64,000 nt of DNA from Cladorhizidae sp. MBARI D1340-BT2 (GCA_028752905.1 JAQNBH010000011.1:35255124-35319123); one strand, 5' to 3'; counted from the stretch's first letter, positions 1 to 11,299 are shown. Numbers and translations are program-made. The notes: generated from the sequence alone by a model not told the origin.

Positions 1-69
1 AAGTGCATGATATTCAGCAAATTGCCTGGAAAAAATGTTTTTAGGGGTTTTGTCCACTTCTTATTCAAA

Positions 70-235
70 ACCACCGGTAGTTCCCTCTGCCTCTGCACAC
101 ATGGCCTCCACATGTTTCTCCACAACCTGCTGCGACTTCCTATGCCTCTTGGCCACCTCTGACTCCCTGATTAGTGATATGAGCTCTCTAACCCTTTCAC
201 TGGCAGATTTACGGAGGACTTTTTACAAAAATTGA
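70..235 (-). pseudogene. Charged C-terminal exon-like fragment, unknown family
   Basis: The minus strand reads an open, highly charged helical stretch (KVLRKSASERVRELISLIRE, then a run rich in K, R, E and H) ending in a stop near 70. It looks like the C-terminal tail of a transposon-encoded protein. I do not recognise the family. It may be the distal exon of the PiggyBac-like element that starts at 1504, or of another element. Confidence 0.25.
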
Positions 236-329
236 CACAATTTCACATTATTTTTTTATAGAGGACCACATGAAGACAAGTACCCAACAACTATATATCA
301 GGTGATAGCTGATGCATGAAGGGACGTTA

Positions 330-700
330 TGGTAGATTTTTGTTGCTTAGCAACAAACCACAGAAATGTGAATATTGTTATAAGAGACGGGAAGTAAAAT
401 AAAAGGGTTTATATCGGGTTTATATCATCTCAATTTCATATTACACATGAAACCAGCAATGTTAGCAAGTCAAGTTTTGGTCAACAACAACAACTGTTTG
501 TCAACAACAATTTTGGGGTTGATTATAACAAACCACAAATATGTGAATATCATTATAGGTTGAAAAAGGCTCGGTTTCATACACATGAAATCAGCAATGT
601 TAGCTAGTCAACGTTACTATTTGTCAACAACATTTTTGGGTCAATTATATAACCAACCACAAAGATGTGAAAATCATAACAAAGAGGAAGTAAGGGCTAG
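330..700. repeat. Degenerate tandem repeat around CAACAAACCACARATATGTG
   Basis: Three diverged copies of a block containing 'accacanaNatgtgaa' followed by 'cataa/attata' occur near 355, 530 and 650, with interspersed CAACAACA runs and a shared 'atgaaaycagcaatgttagc' segment. No coding signal. The following 700-1030 holds an AT microsatellite (about 868-885) and nothing else I can name. Confidence 0.5.
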
Positions 701-3700
701 GGTCCATAGTACTGAAGTACTGAAAAATAAATAAAAGTATGTGCAAAGTGTGCATAACATAATTATAAATAAATATAGATAAAAAATATAAGGGCAATGC
801 CCTTGGTACTGTGAAGGTCTGCATGTTCAGCATAACTCAGACAAACACAGTGCTACATTATAAAATATATATATATATATAAATAATAACCTCTCCTCCA
901 ACCCTGTCTTCTCTTCTGCTGCTTCCTCATCCTCCTCCAGCTCCATGAGTGAAACTACCTTCCCAGGAGAAATAGTTCTTATTATTATGCTAGTTACTAG
1001 GCTTTACTATACAACTCTTATCTATTCTTACCTTGGGGGAAGTCTTCATGACCATCGCTATCGTCTGAAGCTTCGCTTGGCAGAGTAGGGCGATCTATAC
1101 TTTGAAAAATTGCTTCATGGTCGGTGCCAACAGCTTCTGTTATAGCTGCCATAGCATCACCGTCAACTACGCTACTTCCCAGGTAAGCACAGGCACCTTC
1201 TTCCTTTTCTTCACTAACGTCTATCTCGGACAGGCCGAAGTCATCCTCAAATAGGAAGTCTAACGCTTCGTCTCTACTAAAGCAGGTCGAGACCGGGAAT
1301 TAACCGGAAGTGATGTTTGCTGGCACGTTTACTTCCCTTTCCTCATTCCGTATTTTCCAGATATTCAAGGGTATATTAGAGGCGTGCTTTAGGCATATTC
1401 GTGCCCTTTTTGAAGTTAATACCGCGAACGGTTAATTTTTTACGAATTTTTTCGTCGCGGTTAATCCGTTTTCACGACTTAAGTCGCTTATGCCAGTGAG
1501 AGGGTTAATGCGGCAAGTATCTTGAGAAATCAGATGAGAAATGCAAAGAGGGCCAGCCACGATGCCTAGACGTTCCATGACCAAAGTTATTGACTGTCTA
1601 CCACTGTTGAACACGAGTACAGCATGGCTGACAGCAATCTCAATGGTGGGCTTTGTGACGTATTCTGTCTTTGGCACGGGGCCACACAAGACTATTGAAA
1701 CACTCATTACGATTCTGTGTGGCTCCAAGCAGGCATTTCTCCAACAAGTCCTCTTTGCATAGTTCGTCAAACACAGGCTTGACGTATTGCTGTAGATCAG
1801 CCGGAATGATGGGGCGATGTGGTGCTACATCCTGATGAAGTGCCAGAGCTTTGTTGTGTTTACACCAGCTCTCAGCACCTTTTGGGCAATATTGATGCTG
1901 AGGATCCTCGTCCGTGGAGATAGAGTGGTAGAACTCTGACCAGCATGCATCTTGCATGGCCTTGAGGTTGTTGGGATGGGCACGGATGTGATTGCCGTAG
2001 TACCTCTTGAGGGTAAGTATGTCCAGCTCCTCGCCATCGGGGACATCGATATCAGAGATCTCTTTTTCAAGAGCCTTCACCACCATATTCTTCATCAGCT
2101 GCATGAGTCCCTTTCTTCCCCTCCTCAAACCCTCTGCCTTCTCCCTCTCAATCTGAGCCTTCATCTTCTCTTTCTCCACCACTTTCAACTCCCTCAGCTG
2201 GTCCTTCAGGACTTTCACCTTTGCCCTGGCCACCCTTTTGTCCTCCTGAAGTCGGCCATCACCTTCTCCAGCCTATTGCCCATCCACTTCTGGATATGCC
2301 CTACACATCCATCCATCCTTCATGATCATCACCAGATCATCATAAGGATGGTGGGCGTTCAATGTGCCGATGGTTTTTGTATCACCATCACAAATCACAT
2401 CCACGTACCTCAGGTGATGAAGCTCCTCCGATCGCTTCCAGATCTCGACAGCACCTGCACACTCCATCGTTGGAGAAGAGCCAAGGTGGTTGATCTCACA
2501 GGAATCCTTGTGTTCCTCAAACCAGTCAGCAAATTCCTGTGAGCCTTCTCCAAGTGCAGTCTTCTTGCGGGTGCAGATGCAGCAACGATTAGTCATAATC
2601 TGGACGTCAAGGACTTGCCCAGTCTCCCAAGCGATCACCACCACAATCCCATGTGTTGCTGTAAAGCCACGCTTACACCACGTCCCATCACAAGTGACAA
2701 CAATGTCGATGGTTTCAGTGAGCTCGACACCATGCAGATTGTGGAGGTGAGCAGCAGCCACACATGCTCTGCAATGCACTTTCCATAGACTCCTCTGCTA
2801 TTCGATGGATATGAAGCCTGTAGGAAGGTGTCTTCACAGGAGGCAGCATGTCCATCAACCTGGCATTTATACTCTTAGACTCAGCTGAGTAGGGGTCAGA
2901 AAAATCAGCTTCATTGCTACATGCAGTATTGGTGCAGCAAATCACTAACTTGGACACCAACCCCCACCTAGCAGATAGGTCCTCCCTGAGGATGAGACTA
3001 GACTTACATTTATTGCATACACGGTCACACCAACCTTTTTTTTACTGATTGAGACAGATTCTCACAATTGACAAGGCGGTAGCCTTTCCTTTTCCCAACA
3101 TACTCCAAGTCAGCTAGGCTCACTATGATCTTGAGAGGGTTTACTACCTGATGGACATCCTAAAGAAATGGTTAGTTTCTTAATACTAGCAGTCTCCAGG
3201 GAGGCAGACCAGTACAATTGCAGTTTAGGGGCCACAATTGGCACCACGTGAAATTCCGCCATCCGCGCACAACATTCCGCGAAAATTGCCGCGTATAACA
3301 TTTTTACACAATAATAATTATTATGATACAATAATAAATTAACATCTGAAATATGATTAATAATTTGTGCAAATGGAATCTCTTTGCCATACTTTCTCCT
3401 CCACACATATTCTATAAGGTACCCTTCCAAGAGGGGCTTGCTGGTCATGAAGCTTCATCTTCCTCTTGGCATTTGTCCATGTACCCTCGATGGATTGGGT
3501 GTATGCACAGTGACAGGGTCAACAAAATGCTGAGAATGGTTGACCGTAAGGTGTGTATACCCAACTTGATTGAGACTCGTATAGGCTCTCCACTCATCTG
3601 TATGAATCTCTGTGCCAGGAAATCTCTGTGCCAGGAAGCACATACCTCTGGATTACAGGGATGAGTGTGTTGGCATCACGGCAAGGCACAACAGCAAGAA

Positions 3701-4159
3701 ACACTTTATCGGTGCCACATTCTACTCCTAAGACCCACTTCCCATTCGTGATTCGGCCCCTGTTATATTTCCTTTTGCCAAATTTAGCTTCATCAATTTC
3801 CACAATAGTGCCTGGACCTCCAAGCATGTCGGGATGACTGTCAATATATTGGGCACATACCTGTAAAGACTGAGGGCAATGAAGTATAATGGATTTTATT
3901 ATTATTATTAAGAAGTGGAACCAGTCAACACCTGTTTGTTCAGTGATCCCAACCCACTTCCTAATCTTAAGGCATGTCCCGCACTGGGACCACTATTGAC
4001 CTATCTGATCTTGATAAGTGGGATCTAGATCTGATCTGGATAAATCCTGTCCACACTGCAAAAATGAACAACCACAATTAAAAGCATTTTACACCTCCAA
4101 CCAGCTGGTGTCACATGACATATGACAGCTGGTAGCCCTCACATGACTGCTGCTCTGTA

Positions 4160-5538
4160 CTTGTACTTGAAGATGGATATACACTGGCTTTGTGTTTATA
4201 TGGCCACTGTTAAACAACATCAGCAGAATAGGTGGCAGAGAAGGGCAATAATGCTGAAACAAAGAAGGAGAAGAAGGATGAGGAGGATCATTCAAGCTAG
4301 GTAAGGAGAATAGCTAATGCTATAATAATGTCTGCCACCCAGCAGTATGCAGCAACAATACAACCTTAAACATACAGAATGAGAAGAATGAGACTGGCCT
4401 GTCTTCTGTTTCATAGCAGGAAAAGTATCACCAGCCGAAGAATGTGGAGCAAGCCAAGGAATCAGGAATGGTGGTAAAATGTGATAGGTGGAGTGTATGG
4501 TACAAGTTGGTGGTATGAGAACTTGAGGATGACGAGAGAAACACATCTGATCCTGTGTGATGAGCCGAGGCCATACCTTGAAAGGCGGAGTACACAGTTC
4601 AGGAAACCCGTTAGTGTGGAGGCTAGGCTTGCTGTGACCATTTGGCGTCTAGGAACAAATGTGGAGTTTAGGACTATTGCAGCATTGTTTGGGCTTGGAG
4701 TGGGGGAGATAGTTCTCGATAACTTGTGATGTAATAGCCGGTCATTTGATGCCACATTACGTTAGAATCCCTCAAGGAGACAACCTGAGAGAAGTGGTAG
4801 ATGGATTTGAGTATCGCTGGGGGTTTCCTCAAACTGTAGGAGCAATTGATGGATCTCACATCCCCATTATAAAGCCACAAGAAAGTGCGTCAGACTATTA
4901 CAACAGGAAAGGATATTACTCGGTCCTGATACAGGCAGTAGTGGATTATCGTGGTGTTTTTATAGATGTCAACATCGGCTGTTGTCAACATCGGCTGGCC
5001 TGAAAAGGTATGGATACAATTCATTGTGTGCTTTTTGTGAAATCTGCACACCTGTGCTTCCCTCAGGTACATGATGCCCGTGTTTTTGCAAATTCCGCAT
5101 TTTATAGAAATTCATGCAATGGGTCTTTGTTTCCCAGCTGGTCAAAGCTCTTCAATGGTGTTGAAGTGCCACTTGTTGTTCCGGCATATCTACTTCTACC
5201 GTGGCTTATGAAACCCTACTTGGAGACATCCAGCAGTACACCACAAGAACTGAACTATATTTATAGGCAGGGCAGGGATGGTGGTGGAGAATGCTTTAGG
5301 TCGGTTAAAGGGACGGTGGCGATGTCTACTAAAGAGAATCGACTCAAACTTGGCCAATGTACCAAGCATTGTTAGTTCATGCATAGTATTGCATAACGTG
5401 TGTGAGATGTATGGTGATCGTTGTCAAGATAACTGGCTCTATCGGGAAGGCAGTGCATGTGGAAGTGTATCAACCACAACAGCAAGCAGTGGCACAGCTA
5501 CAGCCATCAGAGATGCCATCAGAGACAAACTGTACTAA
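4160..5538 (+). pseudogene. Harbinger A transposase (DDE_4 nuclease), disabled
   Basis: An arginine-rich first exon (MLKQRRRRRMRRII, ending near a GTAAGG donor at 4301) is followed by a helix-turn-helix region (VEARLAVTIWRLGTNVEFRT) and the RNase H-like core: GAIDGSHIPI (first D), VHDARVFANSAF (second D) and VENALGRLKGRWR (E). Breaks: a TAA near 4474, a 1-nt shift near 4715, a tandem 16-bp duplication of TGTCAACATCGGCTG at 4967-4997, a short deletion at 5180, and a shift near 5275. A short intron is visible at 5008-5066 (GTATGG...CCTCAG). The partner DNA-binding protein is encoded convergently just downstream. Confidence 0.8.
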
Positions 5539-5610
5539 CAATTATTAGCAGATCAGAATGGTTTATCATAGTATATAAATAAAATTGAAAACAAAACATA
5601 TAATAATAAG

Positions 5611-6980
5611 CTATGGTGAAAGTGAATAGTGGTGAGGGAAGTTAGGAGATGAAAAAGAAGTTGGTGGTGGTTGAGATGGGAAAGGTGAAAGGGGAAAAGG
5701 TGGGCGGGTGGGAAGAGAAGTGTGCAAAGTATTATTAGGAGGGTACGTGGATGGTGGAGGATAATAGTTCATTATTGTACTGAACATGGAAAGCATGCGT
5801 TCCTCATGTTTCTCTTCCCTTTCCCTCCTCTTCGCCTCAAGTGCTAGCACCCTCGCTTGCTGTTCTGCTTCCCTCTCAGCTGCACGCTCCTCCCTCTCAG
5901 CTGCACGCTCCTCTGCTTTTTGAAAAATAAGGGCAAGCTCCCTCAGCCCACTGTCCTCATGCCGGCGTTTTTGTCCTACACCGGTTTAAAAGGAATAGTT
6001 AACACTGTATTGTACAAACTTCTAAACACAAACCTTTCTTTCGAGCTGTCACTGCCTCTCTTCTGTGCTGTGAACTAGAAGTACCTAATAAAATAAATTA
6101 ATCATTAATATTGTTTACAAAATAAAATAATATCTTGTTACTTCGCTGAGAAGAGGGAATACTTGACGCAGTGGCAGTGTCACTTGTTCCCTCCACAAGT
6201 AGGCTTGGAGCAGAAATGGCTATATATCAGGTAATGCAAACAAAACGCAATTAAAAAGTTACTGTTAAAATTGAAATCATTACCTTCTGTGTGAGAGGAG
6301 TCCTCATCCTCTGCTTCAGGGGAGGGTCCACTCATATCTAACGATAAATAAACATTGAGTGTTCTACCAATAACTAATCACCAGACATACCCTTGTCATC
6401 CACCACATGTGATGCCCCTCCTCTTGTGTGCTCCTGCTGAGCTTCACTGCTCTCCACCACGAGAGGTGGGCGAGAGGCAGCCCGACTGCCCAATATGGCA
6501 TCTATCTCGTCATACATTGGGCATATAATGCGCCCTTTCCCTGACACCTTATTGCCATCCGTCACCTGACAGAGAGACAGTTTTATAACCACACTGATCA
6601 GTTCCATCGACCACAGATAGCTCGCTAGTATTTGCTAGTAGATAGTTGTTAAACAGCCCCAAAAGGTTATAGCTAAAATGATTACACCAGCTAGCCAGCA
6701 AAACCCTAAAGCTTAAAATGCTTATAGATAAACGGTCTACACCATCCAGTGAAACCAAAAAGATTAAAATGCTTACCTTCCTATACCTCTGAGTGAGGTT
6801 CTTTATTTTAGTTTTGCATTGCTGCCACGTCCGTTCATGCCCCAGTTCTGCCAAGGCTTTGGCAATGCGCTCATAGACCGACCTGTTCCTGGCCACGCCA
6901 TCTAGCTGAGCTTGGATATCCTCATCCCCCCAGATCCCTACCAAAGCCTTCGTCTCCTCCCAAGTCCAACCAGCTGCCAT
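5611..6980 (-). CDS. Harbinger A Myb/SANT-like DNA-binding protein
   Basis: Five exons with good splice sites form an open frame: 6980-6777, 6565-6391, 6337-6284, about 6213-6150, and 5975-5611. The start is the ATG opening MAAGWTWEETKALVGIWGDE. Residues 1-68 form a trihelix/Myb-SANT domain (tryptophans at the helix starts, TWQQCKTKIKNL in the third helix). A Pro/Ser-rich acidic linker follows. Then comes a long charged coiled-coil (about EERAAEREERAAEREAEQQA) and a Pro/Ser-rich tail ending HYSLSP. Harbinger elements need such a protein to bring the transposase to the nucleus and termini. I see no break, in contrast to the transposase. Exon 4 borders are the least certain. Confidence 0.7.
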
Positions 6981-8058
6981 AACTCTTTCGTATGAGGTTC
7001 ACACAGTTGCCGCGTTTTTGTCACGTGAGAATGCCGCACCCACCATATATTTCACTTGGATAGCGATCGGATCTACCTACTCGGGGTGGACCAGTCGGAT
7101 CGCGATCGGATCGTACCCGGAAAAATTTGAATGCAGTGCGGACAGGATTTATATCGATCGGATGTAGATCGTTGCTATAGTGCGGACAGGCCTTTAATCT
7201 GCTGGATTTCCTCTGCCCACAGATAGGTGATTTCTAGGATCTTCTCCGGCGATAGATGACTGCCTTCAAACCATGAAGCATGCCAAACGGACCTCTTCTT
7301 CCGGCACTTTCTGTCTGGGCACCTCCACCTGCAGGTTGTATTATTCTCTGTCTCATGTTTATAGCTGCACTGTACCTGTACGCATCTGTTTCTGTTGCAT
7401 TCTCCCATCGCATAGCTCCTCCACACCCATGACAAGGCATAGAGTGAGCCAGAAGCCCATGCTGCTTGCACCAAGTGATGATGGTGTCAGTATCAACTAA
7501 TACCTCTCTCAACAAGCACTTGTAAGACCAACTAGTCAGTGGCAGTGCTATAGACATTAAGACCAATAAGTCGGTGGCAGTCCTATAGATTCTCCCGCTA
7601 AAAACATTCTCCCGCCAAAAATGTTGTGCGCGGATGGCGGAATGCGCGGAAATTCACGCGACGCCAATTGTGGCCCCTAAACTGCAATTGTACCGGCAGA
7701 CCTCTCAACTGGAATTGAAGCAGGTACTTGGACTCCAATTGAAACTTCTTCTGCAGATTCTTCTCCAACAGATGTGGATAGACTAGCTAGGGATCAATTC
7801 ACATATACGGCCAGTAGGCAAATAAATTAGTGCTGGTGAAAAATAACTGAAAGCATAGCATGGCAACAACACAACCAGGTGTTAATGGAACCTAATTAAT
7901 GGCCCATCTATTTTATTATTCTTGCTATAATTCAATTCTTATTTAATGGCCCATCTATTTTGTAATTGTTATTCTTTCTATAAATCAATTCTTATTCCCA
8001 TCCAATTCTTATTCCCATCCAATTCTTATTTTATACATACATTTCATTATTATATCAT

Positions 8059-9351
8059 TCATACAGGGTATTGCTGACTTTTATTTAACATTATATTATT
8101 AAATGCAATGTGTTTTGACTGTCCATGCCGCTCTCGCCACATGAATTCATCCAGGTAGCCTCCAGTCTGATGTGCATGGCATCCTTTCATCCTCTTCAGT
8201 TTGGTCTTTACCCTATTCCAATAAGACTCGATGTTTTGTGTATGGGTACCCGACCCAGGGTCTACAAAATGCAGGGAATGGTTTACAGTTTGGTGGCTAG
8301 AGACACCAGCAAGCGATCCAACTTGGCTATAAGCCCTCCACTGGTCTGAGTGGATGACTGTGTTGGGTGCAACATGGGCTTGTATGATGGGCAGTAGGGT
8401 GGCCGCATCTCTTTTCGCCACTCAAGGCTGGTGAGGTGGAGATGTCGACCATTCCGAACACCCAGACTTCTTGGGCTGGAGGTCTGCTTCTATGGTGCTG
8501 TATGTTAGATTAGGTAAAGTAAGATAATGGGATCCAGATAAGGTAAAATAAGATAAGGTAAAGTAAGTAGGTTTCTAAATATACTATATCTGTCTATAAA
8601 CCTTTGGTTTGTGTCGGAAGAGCGATTCATCTATTTGCACCAGCCCTCCAAGCACAATTGGCGCTTGCAATAGCTTAGTTGAACAAACTTCCCTCAGCCA
8701 CTGGTAGATATCCACCCCTCTTTGTGGACTGATGCCAGCATCTCTGCTTGCCTCGCATACGGGATACTCCCGAGACCACAGATACATTATCTAGCTTAGT
8801 TTAACAAACTTCCCTCAGCCACTGGTAGATATCCAACCCTCTTTGTGGACTGATGCCAGCATCTCTGCTTGCCTCGCGTACATGATACTCCCGAGACCAC
8901 AGATACATTATCAGGACCCACTGCTTGAGCTTTAATCTATATAGAACCGAGAAACACAGCATATGACAAGGGCATTGACAGTGGCTATATAATTGCTAAC
9001 TTTGATTTGAAGTGAAAAAATTCCTGTTCTTATACTGGTCCTGGTTGAACATGCCGGGCATCTCCAGCAATAGCCATCTGAAATGTTGTCTTCTCTTCTG
9101 ACCTCCCTCAGGGCAACCCTGGCAGTACACCTTTAGACAAAAATGGTGTGTCAAGACTATAGCTAACATCATTACACCTACCAGCATACTTATTTTATGT
9201 ATTAATATATTTAGCTACAGAATATAGAATATACTGTTAGCAACATACTTGAGCAATCAGCAGATGAACATAGGAGTCCTTTGCCCCTAAGGTAGGTCAT
9301 CAACGTTTCCACATCCCGAAATACAATCTCTCCTATATCCAACAGAGACAT
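8059..9351 (-). pseudogene. Merlin (ISXO2-like) transposase, copy 2
   Basis: The start ATG at 9351 opens MSLLDIGEIVFRDVETLMTY, typical of the N-terminus of metazoan ISXO2-like proteins. A donor lies near 9252 and the next exon near 9138 carries the zinc-ribbon residues (GYCWRCPAC, RTSIRTG). The next part (8930-8584) has LKLKQWVLIMYLWSREY, GISPQRGVDIYQWLREV and the first catalytic Asp in GLVQIDESLFRHKPK. The last part (8421-8059) has HSDQWRAYSQ (second Asp), NIESYWNRVK (Glu) and YLDEFMWRERHG. A 119-bp duplication at 8672-8910, plus missing sequence at 8425-8510, disable it. No clear terminal repeats or target duplication seen. Confidence 0.75.
8672..8910. repeat. 119-bp tandem duplication within Merlin copy 2
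   Basis: The block from AGCTTAGTTGAACAAACTTC to CACAGATACATTATC at about 8672-8790 is repeated at about 8792-8910 with only a few substitutions. It duplicates the exon part reading REYPVCEASRDAGISPQ. The high identity points to a recent local duplication. Confidence 0.85.
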
Positions 9352-9634
9352 GGTTGCTCTCCAAACACAAGTTCCAGATTCTATTTATATGCATCTTCAA
9401 CTGAGACATGGTTGCTCTCCAAACACAAGTTTCAGATTCTATTTATATGCATCTTCAACATAGACATGGTTGCTCTCCAAACACAAGTTTCAGATTCTAT
9501 TTATATGCATCGTCAACAGGGACATGGTTGCTCTCCAAACACAAGTTTCAGATTCTATTTATATGCATCTTCAACAGAGACATGGTTGCTATCCAAACAC
9601 AAGTTTCAGATTCTATTTATATGCATCTTGAGGA
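9345..9634. repeat. 58-bp tandem repeat, five copies, at the Merlin 2 start
   Basis: Copies start at 9345, 9403, 9461, 9519 and 9577. Each reads GAGACATGGTTGCTCTCCAA and ends in ATATGCATCTTCAACA with few differences. On the minus strand each carries an ATG; the innermost is the apparent start codon of the Merlin 2 protein, so the array lies where the 5' UTR or promoter would be. Confidence 0.9.
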
Positions 9635-10895
9635 CTAATGTGCGTGTATATTCAGCAATACTCTCATTAATGTCTTCAAAGGATGATAGTCCATTAACAC
9701 CAGTTGTGTTGTTGCCATGCTATGCTTTTAGTTAATTATTTATTTTTAGTTAATTACCGCGTACTAATTTATTTGGCTACTGGCCTGAATTGATCCCTGG
9801 CTAGAGACAGGAACTGGAGCTGGGTGCCACCAAAGCCCTTAGTTCGCTTCTTATAAACTCTCTTTGACATTTCTAAACTAACTGAACACTCATATAGATC
9901 AAAGTTCAAAATTGCTGAGTCACAGTCAGGTGACAGGATGTGCAGTCTACAATATTCTTGGTTAGGGCTGCGCATTTCCTATGGCAATACTGAGCAGCTG
10001 ATTAGCTTTAATTTGGTCTCCTTCCAGTCAGAGATCGCCGCTTACTTTCGCATGGTCTTTCTTTTCCAATCATATGGTAAGTATCTCGTAGCTCAATAGC
10101 TAGAAATGGCATGGACAAAATGGAGCATAACTTCATGATGGAGCATGCAAATGCTCTGAAACTTGAAAGATGAATACTACATGGCCTATGCTACAGAATG
10201 GACCCAAAAAACAAAAAAATCATATTTTTGAGGGAAAATGTATATATCCTGCCAATCCATAACTCATTCGCTTTTCAGACATTTTATGGAAACACGTGCC
10301 ACTAGAGACCCCACCCAGTTGTTCAAGCAAAAGCGACATGTTTGGATTATAAGTCGCACCCCTGAATAGGAGAAGAAAATTTGGAGCTGCTACTGCAACT
10401 TATACTCCGGAAAATACGGTATATAGCATGCATTGACAGGCCACAAGATCAATGCCCCCCCCCCCCCCTGCTACCCCTATGGAGCCTCCCCTGCCCTTCA
10501 CATGAACATAAATCCACTTTATTTTAAAAAAATCTCGTAGCTTCAATCTGTAGTGTTTGTACAGTTCTATCAATCACAGTTGCAATAGCCATTCAAGACT
10601 TGATGCTGGAGAGGGCGCTCAAGGAGCTTGAGGGGTGATTTCACTTCACATTCCAACCTACAGTTCCAAAAGATAAACATGCATGGCAAAACAGAAAATA
10701 CCGTCAGAAATCATACTGCACTGGCTATATTTTGGGATATAGATCAGGACCATGTGAGCAAAGATGTGTACTTTATAATAGAACTCTAAACTCATGTTCC
10801 CTTTACCACTAAATGCACGAAGAATATTGCTCCACAGCAAATACAGTATCAGAGGGTTTAGTGGCTTGTTGTTGTTTTGTTAGCTTGGGCACATT
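9635..10895. other. No gene recognised
   Basis: A 68-codon minus-strand open frame at 9769-9975 (with QEYCRLHILSPDCDSAILNF) reads like protein but matches nothing I know. At 10355-10425 the sequence CTTATACTCCGGAAAATACG, a motif seen near ends of some DNA transposons in many animals, suggests a terminal fragment. A C-tract lies at 10457-10469. Otherwise AT-rich DNA. Confidence 0.3.
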
Positions 10896-10899
10896 AATT

Positions 10900-11075
10900 A
10901 GAGCATTTTGGGGGGAGGGGGTTTGAGGGTTTTTTAAGGAGAGGGGAGTAAATCAGAGTATTTTAGCAGAGAGGGGGGTAATCAGAGCATTATTGAGGTG
11001 AGGGGGCTAATTCAATTATTGAGGGAGATGGGGGTAAATCAGGGCATTGGGGGAAGGGGGATGAGATTGGGCACC
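10900..11075. repeat. G-rich degenerate minisatellite
   Basis: About five imperfect units of roughly 35 bp based on 'aaatcagagcattttnggGGAGGGGGG'. Strong G/C strand bias with several G4-11 runs. No coding signal. Confidence 0.6.
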
Positions 11076-11299
11076 TTTTGTGGGAGGACGAACATCTTGC
11101 TCTTTGCTAAACTTGCCGAGTTGAACTATGACAAGAAAACAAATGAGTAATACGAATTAAGTTGTCCATTTCTACCAGTGACCATCTCCTGGATCAAATA
11201 TCATTTTGCACCCCCACCAGATGTGCTGGATGTTATTTCATGAGATTGGTTGCTGCTCTGGTTGCAGCATCGCTGGCTGTTCTCAGAACATTATGTATT

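Larger units (their letters stand above)
1..1508 (-). mobile_element. PiggyBac-like element end (partial, runs off the left edge)
   Basis: TTAA at 1505-1508 is followed, on the minus strand, by a terminus starting CCCTCTCACTGGCATAAGCG, the TTAA+CCY start typical of PiggyBac elements. Downstream on the minus strand (about 1290-1035) is an open acidic stretch containing SRDEALDFLFED, resembling the acidic N-termini of PiggyBac transposases. A second acidic exon-like stretch lies at about 985-895 (MELEEDEEAAEE). The element sits inside the C-terminal coding part of the Mutator-like gene to its right. The catalytic domain is not in the window, so the family call rests on terminus and N-terminal character only. 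Confidence 0.5.
3967..7196. mobile_element. PIF/Harbinger element A, nested in Merlin
   Basis: The ends AGGCATGTCC (3970) and, reverse complemented, AGGCCTGTCC (7193) are imperfect terminal repeats that continue with GCACT-type matches. Both are flanked by TTA (3967-3969 and 7194-7196), the 3-bp TWA target of Harbinger. Inside are the two convergent genes usual for the superfamily: a DDE_4 transposase on + (about 4160-5538) and a Myb/SANT protein on - (5611-6980). Deleting the element with one TTA restores the Merlin frame through QQIKIRKWVG. Confidence 0.85.
3320..7566 (-). pseudogene. Merlin (ISXO2/IS1595-like) transposase, split by Harbinger A
   Basis: The N-terminal zinc-ribbon part lies at 7566-7197 (WCKQHGLLAHSMPC, CRWRCPDRKCRKKRS, FEGSHLSPEKI) with one frameshift near 7440. 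After the Harbinger insert it resumes at 3966 (IRKWVGITEQTGVDWFHF). A small intron of about 45 bp ends in TTTACAG, then comes the DDE core: IVEIDEAKFGKRKYNRG (3800-3750), IHTDEWRAY (about 3600) and the C-terminal EYVWRRKYGKEIPF (about 3400). An internal frameshift and short duplication lie at 3600-3650. Family knowledge: ISXO2-like proteins are the transposases of Merlin and bacterial IS1595/IS1016. No longer functional as it stands. Confidence 0.8.
3203..7702 (-). mobile_element. Merlin DNA transposon with 8-bp target duplication
   Basis: The left end begins at 3211 (AGTACAATTGCAGTTTAGGG) and the right end, reverse complemented from 7694, begins GGTACAATTGCAGTTTAGGG. The match continues for over 30 bp. 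Both ends abut the same 8 bp, GGCAGACC, at 3203-3210 and 7695-7702, which is the 8-bp duplication expected for Merlin. Removing the element and one target copy rejoins the Mutator-like reading frame exactly. Without the nested Harbinger the Merlin is about 1.26 kb. Confidence 0.85.
1509..7830 (-). pseudogene. Mutator-like transposase gene, copy 1, split by a Merlin element
   Basis: Minus-strand segments match the metazoan 'Mutator-like transposase domain' family. In order they are: an N-terminal region at 7820-7703 that continues at 3202-3119; a zinc-ribbon part with CNKCKSSL and CCTNTAC (about 3020-2890); the core with DIVVTCDGTWCKRGF, GSSPTMECAG and VICDGDTKT (2779-2273); a helical part with STDEDPQHQYCP and GATQNRNECFNSLVW (2233-1640); and a C-terminal part at 1680-1509. 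The acidic residues in CDGTW and CDGDT fit catalytic positions of the family. There are frameshifts near 3118, 3015, 2270 and 1680. It is interrupted by Merlin (3211-7694) and ended by the PiggyBac insertion at 1505. Copy 2 at 39757-41629 is the best guide for alignment. Confidence 0.75.

Noticed and set aside
3110..3448. Merlin frame continuing through its terminal repeat into the Mutator-like gene, as a possible fusion protein
   Set aside because: It is a chance read-through in one frame across the left TIR that ends at a stop after a few dozen codons, and both genes are already broken.
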